Below, one piece after another: positions 43,716 to 52,838 of a DNA stretch of 64,000 nt. Below the pieces are notes generated by a model that saw only the letters and a program-made list of their open reading frames with translations, had not been told where the DNA came from and did no database searches. Location of the stretch: NCBI GenBank assembly GCA_023412665.1, contig JAEZCA010000016.1, forward strand, positions 1 through 64,000. The letters are read 5' to 3'. Position 1 is the stretch's first letter. Every line of letters starts with the position of its first letter. The translations under genes and the position numbers were made by a program. Source of the DNA: Bacillota bacterium (GTDB lineage Bacteria; Bacillota; Clostridia; Acetivibrionales; DTU013).

Positions 43716-44639
43716 CTATGCCCTGTTGTTCATAACAAGCTCTACAAGCTTGTCCTTTGCCTTGGCTTCGTCAATTACAGCGTCATCTATCTGCATACCC
43801 TCACTGATGATAACATTTCCAAAGCTGTCCATTATTGTCCTGGTCGCATATCTGCCCTTAAGATACTGTCTTTGCCTCTGTTCAAAAAGCACTGCTGCTT
43901 GATCCGATTTGGATTCATCCTGCTGTTTAGCAGTATCGGCTTCTGTTGTGCTGTCAGTTATATCAGCAATACCAGCTATATCAGCTGTATCAGCATCTTC
44001 ATATATTGATTCATCAAAAGCTGTGCCGATTGCCTCGTACACTTTACTGCTTTCATCAGCAGCTGCTCTTCCTGAATCTTCTAAAAACGCGTTATTTTTT
44101 TTTTCCATATCGACGATACCGGCTTCACTGTCCAACTGCTCGGGAGTATCAAGCAATGAAGCTTCAATATCTTCTTTTACCACCGTTAAGTTCTTTCCGA
44201 AGGTTATCACTGAATCTCTCGGGATCAGCCGCACCTTTTTCTGAGTGATATCAGCTATGAATTCAAGACCTGTGATCTTGCATGCATCATTTTCATCCAC
44301 ATATATATCTCCGATCTCGCCGATCAGACTTCCTTTCCTGGTAAGCACCTTTGTGCCCTTCACCCTGATGTCGTTCTGAAGCAGCTGTATGGCATCCGGG
44401 ATCCTGCTTATGTCCGTTATGACGCCCTCATTCTCAATAGTGAGCGCATATTCGCCTATGCCCGCAACGTCATCGGTAGGAATCACTCTTGCACTGAATA
44501 TCTGTATGCCGCTGTCGACAACAATATAGTCTATGGCTCCCTTGTCTGCATTTATAATAATGCTTTTGACCCTGCCGGCTTCCATTCCGTCGGATATGCT
44601 AATTATAGGCAATCCCAGTATTTTTTGAGTTTTTTTCAT
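43716..44639 (-). CDS. PRC-barrel protein with two barrels
   Basis: 307 residues. Two PRC-barrel domains (about 5-80 and 90-165; for example G-L-P-I-I-S-I-S-D-G and G-S-L-I-G-E-I-G-D-I-Y-V-D). An acidic, low-complexity region rich in A/D/T/I follows (about 185-245), and a C-terminal helical module (about 250-307). PRC barrels are protein- or RNA-binding modules, as in RimM and photosynthetic reaction centres. No membrane segment. AAGGAGG precedes the ATG. It forms a minus-strand run with the TPR membrane protein 43 bases upstream. Confidence 0.85.
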   Translation of the reverse strand: MKKTQKILGLPIISISDGMEAGRVKSIIINADKGAIDYIVVDSGIQIFSARVIPTDDVAGIGEYALTIENEGVITDISRIPDAIQLLQNDIRVKGTKVLTRKGSLIGEIGDIYVDENDACKITGLEFIADITQKKVRLIPRDSVITFGKNLTVVKEDIEASLLDTPEQLDSEAGIVDMEKKNNAFLEDSGRAAADESSKVYEAIGTAFDESIYEDADTADIAGIADITDSTTEADTAKQQDESKSDQAAVLFEQRQRQYLKGRYATRTIMDSFGNVIISEGMQIDDAVIDEAKAKDKLVELVMNNRA

Positions 44640-44682
44640 GTGAAAATAACCTCCTTCAAATCATAGCAGACCATATTGCCCG

Positions 44683-45678
44683 TCAAGCTCCAAACTCAGT
44701 CAGATTCCTTACGATTTCTTCCTTTACTGAACCATCCATTTCATCACCATATATATCGTAATAACCATTAAGAATATCAAGTGCTAAATCCTGCTGTCCA
44801 AGCGATTTATACATAACGCATATGTCAAGTATTATCCAGAAGGTAAGTTCTTTTTGAGGCTTTTTGTCAATAGCATACATATAATACAGGATCGAGCCCT
44901 CGAAGTCTCCTGCTTCTCTTAGTCTGAATGCCTCATCGATACACTCCTCGATAGTCATAATATCGTTATCATGAATATTATTTTCTATACCCATTTTATC
45001 AATATTTTCAGTACTGTCAACAGATTTTTCTTCACTATTTTCTTCAAAGCCCTCATTTTCCTCATTATTCGCTATTGTTGTCGAGTTATCATCATTCCTC
45101 CCAACAAATTTTAGGAATATGTCCTCTATATAATTATCTCCTGGGCTCATATTTAAATCACCATCCATATCATTTTCATCGAAAGACTCCATTGCCTCCG
45201 GTGTAAACGGCATTACTGCTTCCGAAATGGGTTCTGCAAGTATGGAAGCCTCTTCTTCTGATGACGCCAAGAGCTCTGCTGCAGCCTCTGCCATTTCCGC
45301 CGGTCCCGTATCCGAAAGCAAGGATGTCATCGTATCCGCTGCTCCGGCACCTGACTCTGGTAATGCAGCTATTTTGTTTCCTATTTTGATTTTCGGCAGT
45401 ACTAACGCTATTACTATGCTCAGTACTAAAATAAGAACAAGGTAGGCGAATACCGATACAGCAGCAAGAATAGCAGACATTGACGGATCCTGTGCATTAT
45501 TTTGAGTTGAGTAGATAAGGCTGAGGACACCCGGCATAATAAGTGCTGTTACAAGAGATGCCATAGTTATGGCGGCAGCTGTCAAAAAATTAAATCGCTT
45601 CAGACGGTAAAAGATCAACGACAATATAATGCCGATGAGTGCTGCCACACAGGTTACAGAAATCATATATACTGGCAT
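44683..45678 (-). CDS. Membrane protein with C-terminal TPR-like region
   Basis: 331 residues. Three membrane helices in the first 100 residues (about 4-24, 33-55 and 70-95), then a long acidic disordered stretch (about 105-240) rich in Glu, Asp, Ala and Asn, and a TPR-like helical domain at the end (C-I-D-E-A-F-R-L-R-E-A-G-D-F-E-G-S-I-L-Y-Y). The arrangement, membrane anchor - flexible tether - TPR, suggests a scaffold that gathers cytoplasmic partners at the membrane. AGGAGG precedes the ATG. No family name is known to me. Confidence 0.75.
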   Translation of the reverse strand: MPVYMISVTCVAALIGIILSLIFYRLKRFNFLTAAAITMASLVTALIMPGVLSLIYSTQNNAQDPSMSAILAAVSVFAYLVLILVLSIVIALVLPKIKIGNKIAALPESGAGAADTMTSLLSDTGPAEMAEAAAELLASSEEEASILAEPISEAVMPFTPEAMESFDENDMDGDLNMSPGDNYIEDIFLKFVGRNDDNSTTIANNEENEGFEENSEEKSVDSTENIDKMGIENNIHDNDIMTIEECIDEAFRLREAGDFEGSILYYMYAIDKKPQKELTFWIILDICVMYKSLGQQDLALDILNGYYDIYGDEMDGSVKEEIVRNLTEFGA

Positions 45679-45797
45679 CCGGTACCTCCTGAATGTTTTT
45701 GGATTAGTTACAGAATAACAGAGCTATATTCTATATTGATCTACATTTTTCCTTCATTTTTTACATTTTTCTATTCGTGTAATAACGTTTATTGCTT

Positions 45798-47477
45798 CTA
45801 TCTGAATTCGACACATATCAATGTTATATCATCCTCCGGTTCCCTGTCTCCGGAAAATGACCTCAGAGACTTTCTGATGGCGGAGATCAAATGCTCGGAA
45901 ACCGCTTTGCTGTTATTCAAGATGAGCTGCTTCAACCTTTCAGATGAGTACTGCTCTTTTTTGTCATTCCTTAACTCGATAAGGCCGTCGGTATAAATAA
46001 AAAGCTTATCACCAGGGCCTGCTTGCAATTCCATGTCTTCATAAGCAGCTGAATACACCTCCCTGAGCTTGCATATCGGGAAGCCTTTTATATGGATATC
46101 TCTCAGCTGTCCCTGCCCATTCAGGTACATTGGCGCTTCATTCATGCCTGCGGAACTGAATACCAGCTTTTTAGTCTTTATATCATATACAAAATAAATG
46201 AGAACAATATAGACTTCATCTCTAAAATTAGTATTATTGAAAGCATCATATATCTGTCCCAGCATTTCAGATGGAGATGAAAGCGTTTCTTTGATCCTGT
46301 CCGTTTCAATAAAGCTGTCGACACACTGCTTGAGAAATACTGTCAGCATGGCCGCAGGGACGCCGTGCCCTGAAACATCACATATATAGAAGCCTATATG
46401 GTTCTCGTCCAGCCAGTATACATCATAAAAGTCGCCGCTCAGCCTCTCTGCAGGCATGTACAAAGCATTGAAGCTTATATTGGGCGAGTTGGGGAAAAAT
46501 GACGGCATCATTGAATTTTGAATGTCCCTGGCATAATCAAGGTCCTCTAAAAGCTTGTCATTTATCATCTTTAATTCACTGGTTCTTATCTCCACCAGCT
46601 TGTCAAGATTGTCGGCATATTCCTTCAGCTCATTCCGGGCAGTAGCCAGTGCTGTATACGGGGTCAGTACGTATTTTGAGAATGTCACACTGAATATCAT
46701 AAACAGCGAAATGCATTTGAGTACATGACCCAAAAGATTATATATCCCGTATACATCGATGTAGATAGTGAAGGCGAATTCACTCATACTACTAAGTGTC
46801 AATGCCGCAGACATAACATATAATACCTGGTTTTTGGTTTTTATGTATTTATGGAAATAAACTATTGCAGCAATTGAGGTTACTGCAATGATAGTATATT
46901 CCAGAAGCTTCTTCTCATATGTAAGCCCTGTTTCTTCAATATACATGGCAGGCAGAAGATTCGGAAAATACGTGGCTGTAATAAACGCAGCCAATGAAAT
47001 CGCAAAAGCAGTCGCAGAAAACCAGTTTGCGTTTATCCCGCTCTTTTTTTCATTTTGAATAAAGCATGATGCCATATATGCCGCCGCGGTAATCAATCTG
47101 GCAGCTATCCAGAAGGTAGTTGCCCTGTTTGCTGTAAGATTTGGTATGAAAAAATCAGGCATGCCCTTGTAGCTCATCAAATGAAAAACATCAATGATAC
47201 CGGCAGCCATCAGCAGCGACCCGAAAACTATCGGTTTGATATTTTGTTCCTGCTTGTATGTATAGTACGAAACCAAAAAAATCGCAAGACAGGCTATGAC
47301 ACCTGCGATCTCCAGCAGATTATGCCAGGTGAGGAAGCCGGAAATACCCATTATGCTTTCAAAGTAGCTTTCAAAAGCGGGAGCGGTAATAAGCAGCGCA
47401 ACCGATAACAACATTGCCAGCGTTGAAGTAATAATATTCTTATTGTTTTGGATATCTGCCGATTTTATCTTTATCAT
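45798..47477 (-). CDS. MASE3-sensor SpoIIE-type protein phosphatase
   Basis: 559 residues. A seven- to eight-helix membrane domain of MASE3 type (about 15-270), a coiled coil (about 275-320), then a PP2C/SpoIIE phosphatase domain (about 340-559) with the acidic metal-binding positions in L-S-G-D-F-Y-D and I-C-D-V-S-G-H-G-V, Y-T-D-G-L-I-E and a D-D-I-T-L. Such proteins dephosphorylate anti-sigma-factor antagonists to set sigma activity. No STAS or anti-sigma gene is adjacent. The ribosome site before 47477 is weak (only A/G-rich), and a terminator lies 17 bases upstream. Confidence 0.88.
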   Translation of the reverse strand: MIKIKSADIQNNKNIITSTLAMLLSVALLITAPAFESYFESIMGISGFLTWHNLLEIAGVIACLAIFLVSYYTYKQEQNIKPIVFGSLLMAAGIIDVFHLMSYKGMPDFFIPNLTANRATTFWIAARLITAAAYMASCFIQNEKKSGINANWFSATAFAISLAAFITATYFPNLLPAMYIEETGLTYEKKLLEYTIIAVTSIAAIVYFHKYIKTKNQVLYVMSAALTLSSMSEFAFTIYIDVYGIYNLLGHVLKCISLFMIFSVTFSKYVLTPYTALATARNELKEYADNLDKLVEIRTSELKMINDKLLEDLDYARDIQNSMMPSFFPNSPNISFNALYMPAERLSGDFYDVYWLDENHIGFYICDVSGHGVPAAMLTVFLKQCVDSFIETDRIKETLSSPSEMLGQIYDAFNNTNFRDEVYIVLIYFVYDIKTKKLVFSSAGMNEAPMYLNGQGQLRDIHIKGFPICKLREVYSAAYEDMELQAGPGDKLFIYTDGLIELRNDKKEQYSSERLKQLILNNSKAVSEHLISAIRKSLRSFSGDREPEDDITLICVEFR

Positions 47478-47493
47478 TCTTTTATTTTAACAT

Positions 47494-47524
47494 AAAAAAA
47501 GCGTTTACGAAATTCTGTAAACGC
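47494..47524 (-). terminator. Intrinsic terminator downstream of lon
   Basis: Minus strand GCGTTTAC, 8-base loop, GTAAACGC, then seven T residues. It is 157 bases after the lon stop and only 17 bases before the phosphatase start codon. Confidence 0.88.
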
Positions 47525-47529
47525 GAAAT

Positions 47530-47676
47530 ATGTCTGATGCAGGAGATACTCCTGATTGTGACTGCACTACCCGTGAGACAGGACCGCTCACCACAGACTA
47601 ATTCTGGGTAGAAGGGAAGTACTTCAGTCAGTGCTTGGAAACACGATCGGAATAAACGGCGTTGTCGGTTTATACA
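47530..47676. ncRNA. Candidate structured RNA between lon and the phosphatase gene
   Basis: Nested complementary blocks form one long irregular rod: 47554-47560 with 47642-47648, 47559-47564 with 47625-47630, 47567-47572 with 47606-47611, and 47573-47577 with 47587-47591. A separate hairpin CAGGAG-ATA-CTCCTG is at 47540-47554. No open frame covers the block. On the plus strand a G-U pair fills the one mismatch, favouring that strand; on the minus strand a terminator follows, as for a leader RNA. Strand and identity are unresolved; it is not tmRNA, SRP RNA or RNase P by sequence. Confidence 0.35.
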
Positions 47677-47680
47677 AATT

Positions 47681-50104
47681 CTACATCCTGTGGGCCTGAC
47701 TGTCGATTACTGCGTTGTCCTCCGCAAGGAGCACAGGCTCCGGTACTTTTCCCGTGTTCTCACGCAGCTTCTCCTCTGTCAGGGCATTGCTAAGCACTGT
47801 ATCCATATCTGCAGCCAGTATGAATTTCAACTGGTCTCTTACATTTTCAGGTATCTCATCGATATCCTTCTTATTCTCTATAGGCACGATTATGGTATCG
47901 ATACCGGCCCTATGCGCAGCCAGCACTTTCTCCTTGAGCCCTCCGATAGGGAGTACCCTGCCCCTGAGTGTTATTTCCCCCGTCATTGCCACATTCCTTC
48001 TGACCGCCCTGCCTGTCAGCGCTGACACCATGGCAGTTGCCAGTGTGATTCCGGCTGAAGGGCCGTCCTTTGGTATGGCTCCTTCCGGGACATGGATGTG
48101 TATGTCATATTTATTGTGAAAGTCCTTGTCAATGCCAAACAGCTCTGCTTTCGAGCGTATAAAACTGATGGCGGCCTTTGCAGACTCCTTCATGACATCG
48201 CCCAGCTGGCCTGTGAGCTCCAGCTTGCCGTTACCGTCCATGAGAGTGACTTCAATTACCAGTGTATCGCCTCCAACCGGTGTCCATGCAAGTCCGGTGG
48301 CAATACCCACCTCATCCTTCTCATTGGCCTTGTCATATCTATACCTTTTGCCGCCCAGGTATTTCTCTATATTTGCAGACGTCATTGTCACAGACTTGTT
48401 TCCGCTTGAGACAAGCGTTCTTGCAGCCTTCCTGCACACGTTGGCGATTTCTCTTTCCAGATTTCTTACGCCGGCTTCCCTGGTGTAGTAGTTAATTATA
48501 CTTCTGATCGTACTCTCATCTATCTTCAGGTTCTTCTTCTGCAAGCCGTGTGCTTTCATCTGCTTGCCCAGCAGGTATTTCTGCGCAATACGCACCTTCT
48601 CCTCTTCAGTATAGCCCGATATCGTTATGACCTCCATCCTGTCAAGAAGAGGCCTCGGTATGGTATCTAGGGTGTTTGCCGTTGTGAGGAAAAGCACATC
48701 CGACAGATTTACCGGCAGTTCAAGATAGTGATCCCTGAAAGCGAAGTTCTGCTCGCCGTCGAGCACTTCAAGCATCGCTGATGCCGGATCGCCTCTGAAA
48801 TCGCTGCTCATTTTATCGATCTCGTCCAGCAGTATCAGAGGATTGCTCGATCCTGCCTGCTTGAGGGCATTGATTATCCTGCCTGGCATGGCCCCGACAT
48901 AGGTGCGTCTGTGGCCTCTTATCTCGGCCTCATCCCTCACTCCGCCAAGAGACATCCTGATATAATTTCTGTTCAGCGCTCTGGCTATAGATTTTGCAAT
49001 TGAGGTCTTGCCTACGCCGGGAGGTCCCACAAGGCAGAGTATTGGGCCCTTGAGCTGGTTTGTGAGCTTCAGCACCGCAAGATACTCCAGTATCCTTTCC
49101 TTGACCTTTGCAAGTCCGTAATGGTCTTCTTCGAGTATTTCCTCCGCTTTCCTCAGGTCGATCTTCTCTTCTGTCTTTTTATTCCAGGGCAGATCAAGGA
49201 TCCAGTCAAGATATGTCCTGATTACTGAGCCCTCAGCTGAACCTGAAGGCATCTTCAGCAGTCTGTCCAGTTCCTTCAGAGCCTTTTTCTCTGCTTCCTC
49301 GGGAAGCTTTGCTGCTTCGATCTTCTTCCTGTATTCGTCTACCTCCCCGGTAATTCCGTCCTTGTCGCCCAGTTCGGTCTGTATAGCCTTGATCTGCTCC
49401 CTGAGGTAGTATTCACGCTGCATTTTGTCTATTTGCTTGCGTACGCGGACACTGATATTCTTTTCTACCTCCAGGATCTCTATTTCACTCATGAGTGTTT
49501 CCAGTATCTTTTCCAGCCTTCTTTCAGGGTGGAACTCATCGAGTATCTCCTGCTTCTGGTCGATTTTAAGCTGCATATTGGACGCAATGATGTCTGCAAG
49601 CTGACCGACTTCGTCAATGGAAGCCATTGATGAAACCGTTTCAGGCGAAATTTTTCCATTCAGCCTTGCGTAATCGTCAAAGGTACTTAAAACCTTGCGC
49701 TTCAGCGCTTCATATTCGACATTCCTGTCCTTGTCCTCCCGTATCACCTTTTCTGTGACCTCGGCAATAAAATACGGCTCGGTCTGGATGTAGCCCTTCA
49801 CTTCCGCTCTGCTCAAGCCTTCCACAAGCACCCTTATCGTATTTCCGGGCAATTTGAGGAGCTGCTTGACCCTTGATATGGTACCAACGCTGTATATATC
49901 ATCTATATCAGGTGAGTCTTCCTTTGCATCCTTCTGTGCAACGAGGAAAATTAACTGATTATTGATCATAGCCTCATCCAGAGCCTTGACGGATTTTTCT
50001 CTTCCAACGTCAAAGGTGAGGATCATATAAGGAAACACTGTCAGACCTCTGAGTGGCAGCAACGGGAGAGTTTTCTTTTTTGTTATCTTTTTGGATTCTG
50101 CCAT
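47681..50104 (-). CDS. lon: ATP-dependent protease Lon
   Basis: 807 residues. N-terminal LON substrate domain (about 10-210), coiled coil, AAA+ domain with Walker A G-P-P-G-V-G-K-T-S and Walker B I-L-L-D-E-I-D-K, and a C-terminal protease domain with Ser683 (D-G-P-S-A-G-I-T) and Lys near 726 (G-G-L-K-E-K-V). It degrades damaged and regulatory proteins in the cytoplasm. The ATG at 50104 has GGGGGAAGG upstream and matches the family start. A candidate structured RNA and a terminator follow. Confidence 0.97.
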   Translation of the reverse strand: MAESKKITKKKTLPLLPLRGLTVFPYMILTFDVGREKSVKALDEAMINNQLIFLVAQKDAKEDSPDIDDIYSVGTISRVKQLLKLPGNTIRVLVEGLSRAEVKGYIQTEPYFIAEVTEKVIREDKDRNVEYEALKRKVLSTFDDYARLNGKISPETVSSMASIDEVGQLADIIASNMQLKIDQKQEILDEFHPERRLEKILETLMSEIEILEVEKNISVRVRKQIDKMQREYYLREQIKAIQTELGDKDGITGEVDEYRKKIEAAKLPEEAEKKALKELDRLLKMPSGSAEGSVIRTYLDWILDLPWNKKTEEKIDLRKAEEILEEDHYGLAKVKERILEYLAVLKLTNQLKGPILCLVGPPGVGKTSIAKSIARALNRNYIRMSLGGVRDEAEIRGHRRTYVGAMPGRIINALKQAGSSNPLILLDEIDKMSSDFRGDPASAMLEVLDGEQNFAFRDHYLELPVNLSDVLFLTTANTLDTIPRPLLDRMEVITISGYTEEEKVRIAQKYLLGKQMKAHGLQKKNLKIDESTIRSIINYYTREAGVRNLEREIANVCRKAARTLVSSGNKSVTMTSANIEKYLGGKRYRYDKANEKDEVGIATGLAWTPVGGDTLVIEVTLMDGNGKLELTGQLGDVMKESAKAAISFIRSKAELFGIDKDFHNKYDIHIHVPEGAIPKDGPSAGITLATAMVSALTGRAVRRNVAMTGEITLRGRVLPIGGLKEKVLAAHRAGIDTIIVPIENKKDIDEIPENVRDQLKFILAADMDTVLSNALTEEKLRENTGKVPEPVLLAEDNAVIDSQAHRM

Positions 50105-50239
50105 TTGACCTTCCCCCTTACCTGTTAAGTGTTTTACGATGGTCTTTATTATATCCTGTACATAATTCTTTTTCAATGGTAAAAAGGTGCCATTCATGAC
50201 AAATAGACAGTTAATGATAAGTATATATCACATAACTGT

Positions 50240-51655
50240 CTATCTGTCCTGACTGACACCTAAGTAATGCTTCTCTGCCCGGGCAAGTGTCTCACTGTCG
50301 GGCATCATTTCGCCATACCTCACCTGATCATATATTTCAGTGAACGGGGATAAGCTCTCCTGCACTTCCACAGCTCCGGCGGCCTTTGCCAGTATCTCTG
50401 CCGTAGTGTCGGCTGCTTCGGGCTTTATGCCGTACAAGGGCAGCCTGCCGAGTATATTGCCGTACATTCGTCTTACTTTTTCTGCCGGATCGGTTATTTG
50501 ACTCAGTTTTTTTGCCCTGCCTCTCTTCTTTGTTACTCTGCTGACCATATTTTTCACATCCGGCATTATTGTCTCGGTCGTATCGATAAAATCGGCCTCC
50601 ACATTGGCCTCGTTACTGATATTCATTTTAAATAATTTTTTAAGCGCTCCGATAATTTTGGAAACTGCCGCAGGAACTCTGACAACAATCGATAGCAAAA
50701 GTCTGTAGCTGATGTAAAGTATTACGAAGTACATCGCAATATTGATAATAAGATTAAAAATGGGCATTGGCTGCTGTACAGGCATGGCATTCAAATTGCC
50801 CTGATTTGCTTCCAAACCGGATGAGCGACCTGCTATGAGCTTGTCAATGAGCCATCCAAAAAAGTAAAAAACCAGCTGGATGATCTGTCTTGCTATATCC
50901 ATCAAATACATGACTACTGTTTTCAGATTGAATAAAAGCATCATAAAGAGGAAGATAAAACCCGCCGCCATGGCGTTGAACCGTCTGAGATTCCGTGGCA
51001 GTACGGATTTATCAATATGCTTTTTACTAAATATCTGTTTTTCTATATCTTCCTGGTTTTTTACAATAAGAAATGCAAATATCAAGAAGTATGAAACTGC
51101 AAAGTACGGCGGCCTCAAATACATCAGCCTGCTGATCAGGTAAGGCAGCTCCAGACATATGACCATAATGGTCATACCTATGAACAGGCTGGCGCTGCTC
51201 ATTATTCGTGAAGGCGCAAGTCTGGACTGCTTCACCGATATTATATAGGCGGCCGCTGCCGGCAGTAGTTCAAAAAATGACCTGCCGGGGCCATTCCCTC
51301 CATAGACTATAAATACTGCAGCAACCGGAACAATAATCAGCCCCCATATGGCGGATGATGAGATAAATAGTTCATTATCCTTTATATTAAGCATAAAGCT
51401 GATAAATCTAAAGAATTTTGTCTTGACGGCGCGATTCAGGATCTCAGGTCTCGTTGATGAAAACAATATTCCCGCTGTATGGGCAAGGCATATTACCACT
51501 GCATACAGAACAACACTCGTTATCCCTCCGTCATCGTGGAATATGGAAGCACGCAGCATAGTGAATCCGGCATAAACAAATGCATTTACAGCCAGTACAG
51601 ACAAAATGCGAAGCATTATGACCCTGATATTCATTTTTTTGTTTTCATCACCCAT
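50240..51655 (-). CDS. Membrane protein with DUF4129-type C-terminus
   Basis: 471 residues, about eight to nine membrane helices (in 10-330), then a basic cytoplasmic linker (about 360-390) and a DUF4129-like C-terminal domain (about 390-471, with V-R-R-M-Y-G-N-I-L and T-A-E-I-L). Such proteins are the usual partner of MoxR ATPase and DUF58 proteins. A transglutaminase domain, often fused or adjacent in this operon, is not found in this protein. AGGAGG-like GGAGG precedes the ATG at 51655, 25 bases after the DUF58 gene. Confidence 0.8.
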   Translation of the reverse strand: MGDENKKMNIRVIMLRILSVLAVNAFVYAGFTMLRASIFHDDGGITSVVLYAVVICLAHTAGILFSSTRPEILNRAVKTKFFRFISFMLNIKDNELFISSSAIWGLIIVPVAAVFIVYGGNGPGRSFFELLPAAAAYIISVKQSRLAPSRIMSSASLFIGMTIMVICLELPYLISRLMYLRPPYFAVSYFLIFAFLIVKNQEDIEKQIFSKKHIDKSVLPRNLRRFNAMAAGFIFLFMMLLFNLKTVVMYLMDIARQIIQLVFYFFGWLIDKLIAGRSSGLEANQGNLNAMPVQQPMPIFNLIINIAMYFVILYISYRLLLSIVVRVPAAVSKIIGALKKLFKMNISNEANVEADFIDTTETIMPDVKNMVSRVTKKRGRAKKLSQITDPAEKVRRMYGNILGRLPLYGIKPEAADTTAEILAKAAGAVEVQESLSPFTEIYDQVRYGEMMPDSETLARAEKHYLGVSQDR

Positions 51656-51680
51656 ATCTCTGCCTCCGGCTCATATAGGC

Positions 51681-52829
51681 CTACACCCATTCCTCAGACT
51701 GCAGCCAGCTTCTGTCAGAGAGCATATAAAGCTCTGCCGACTCGGGAACAGCTCCTTTTTCATATTCCGTATCCACCAGTATTATGCATACCCGGTTCCC
51801 TGAATCCGCCATATGGTCTGCCTGCCTGCATATTTCCTTGTTCAGGTATGCTGTGACTATAATAGCTTCTGAATTTTCCATGTCCTGCGACATATCCTTA
51901 AGAAGGCTTTGAAAACTCCTGACACTTTTCATAAGGAGACCTGCAAGTATTTTGAAAAGTCCGGTGATGTGATCCTTATCCGCAGCTTCCCCAGTAATTA
52001 TAGGCTTACTGTCGTCGACAGAGGTACAGCCGTTGGTGGCGAAGATAACAGGCGTGCCCTCCCTCAAGGCTCTGTCAAAAAGCGTTGCAGCCACCTTTAT
52101 CCCCAATTCTGCCGAACGCCTGTCAATTACGTTTGTATGCTCATAGGATTTTGTCTGCATATTTAATATGACAGTCAGGTTTTGCTGTGAAGTGAATTCG
52201 TTTTTTCTGACCATCAGCCTGCCGCTTTTGGCTGTGGCAGGCCAGTGTATACGGTTCATTGGATCTCCCGGTGTATGCTCCCGGATACTTGAAAACATAA
52301 ACGGATCGTCAATGATCCATCTATTTACTACATTATCACTTTGCAGAAGATTCACCGGTACAAATAACTCATCCAGATCTACTATCTCCGGGTATACCAC
52401 AAGCGTTATATTTACAGGCAGAGCGTCAGAGGTATTACATAAATTAAGAAGGTCGCCTCCTATCAAAGTCACGTTTTCAGTATGGAAGATGCCTCTTTTC
52501 ACACATTTGAGTTTCCATTTCCTTGTGGTTTTCTGGTAGCTTTTCAATAGAAAGCTGCTCGTCACACGCCTGTCATCCTGTGCTATTACCGAGCATGTGC
52601 CTGCAAAATCCAGCCACCTGGAGGTATGGATGTCCACCTTGAGCCATGGTACCGGCAGCAGCTTGCCATTATATACTGACTCAATAAGGTATATGGTATC
52701 ACCCTCATGTGCCTCGGGAACACTGAATTTACAGCTGTAGTCCAGCTTGCTGAACACATAATTGCCAAGTATGTATGCCTGCAGCCATAACACGGCTAAA
52801 AGGATAAGCAGCAATGCAATGACATCCAT
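51681..52829 (-). CDS. DUF58-family protein
   Basis: 382 residues. One or two N-terminal membrane helices (about 3-20), a beta-rich region, then the DUF58 signature near residue 200 (R-E-H-T-P-G-D-P-M-N-R-I-H-W-P-A-T-A-K-S-G-R-L-M-V) and a von Willebrand A-like end. MIDAS-type acidic residues are not complete. DUF58 proteins work with MoxR ATPases, probably in assembly or maturation of exported or metal-containing proteins. It starts 9 bases after moxR, with GAGGTG upstream. Confidence 0.88.
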   Translation of the reverse strand: MDVIALLLILLAVLWLQAYILGNYVFSKLDYSCKFSVPEAHEGDTIYLIESVYNGKLLPVPWLKVDIHTSRWLDFAGTCSVIAQDDRRVTSSFLLKSYQKTTRKWKLKCVKRGIFHTENVTLIGGDLLNLCNTSDALPVNITLVVYPEIVDLDELFVPVNLLQSDNVVNRWIIDDPFMFSSIREHTPGDPMNRIHWPATAKSGRLMVRKNEFTSQQNLTVILNMQTKSYEHTNVIDRRSAELGIKVAATLFDRALREGTPVIFATNGCTSVDDSKPIITGEAADKDHITGLFKILAGLLMKSVRSFQSLLKDMSQDMENSEAIIVTAYLNKEICRQADHMADSGNRVCIILVDTEYEKGAVPESAELYMLSDRSWLQSEEWV

Positions 52830-52838
52830 ATCAGCACC

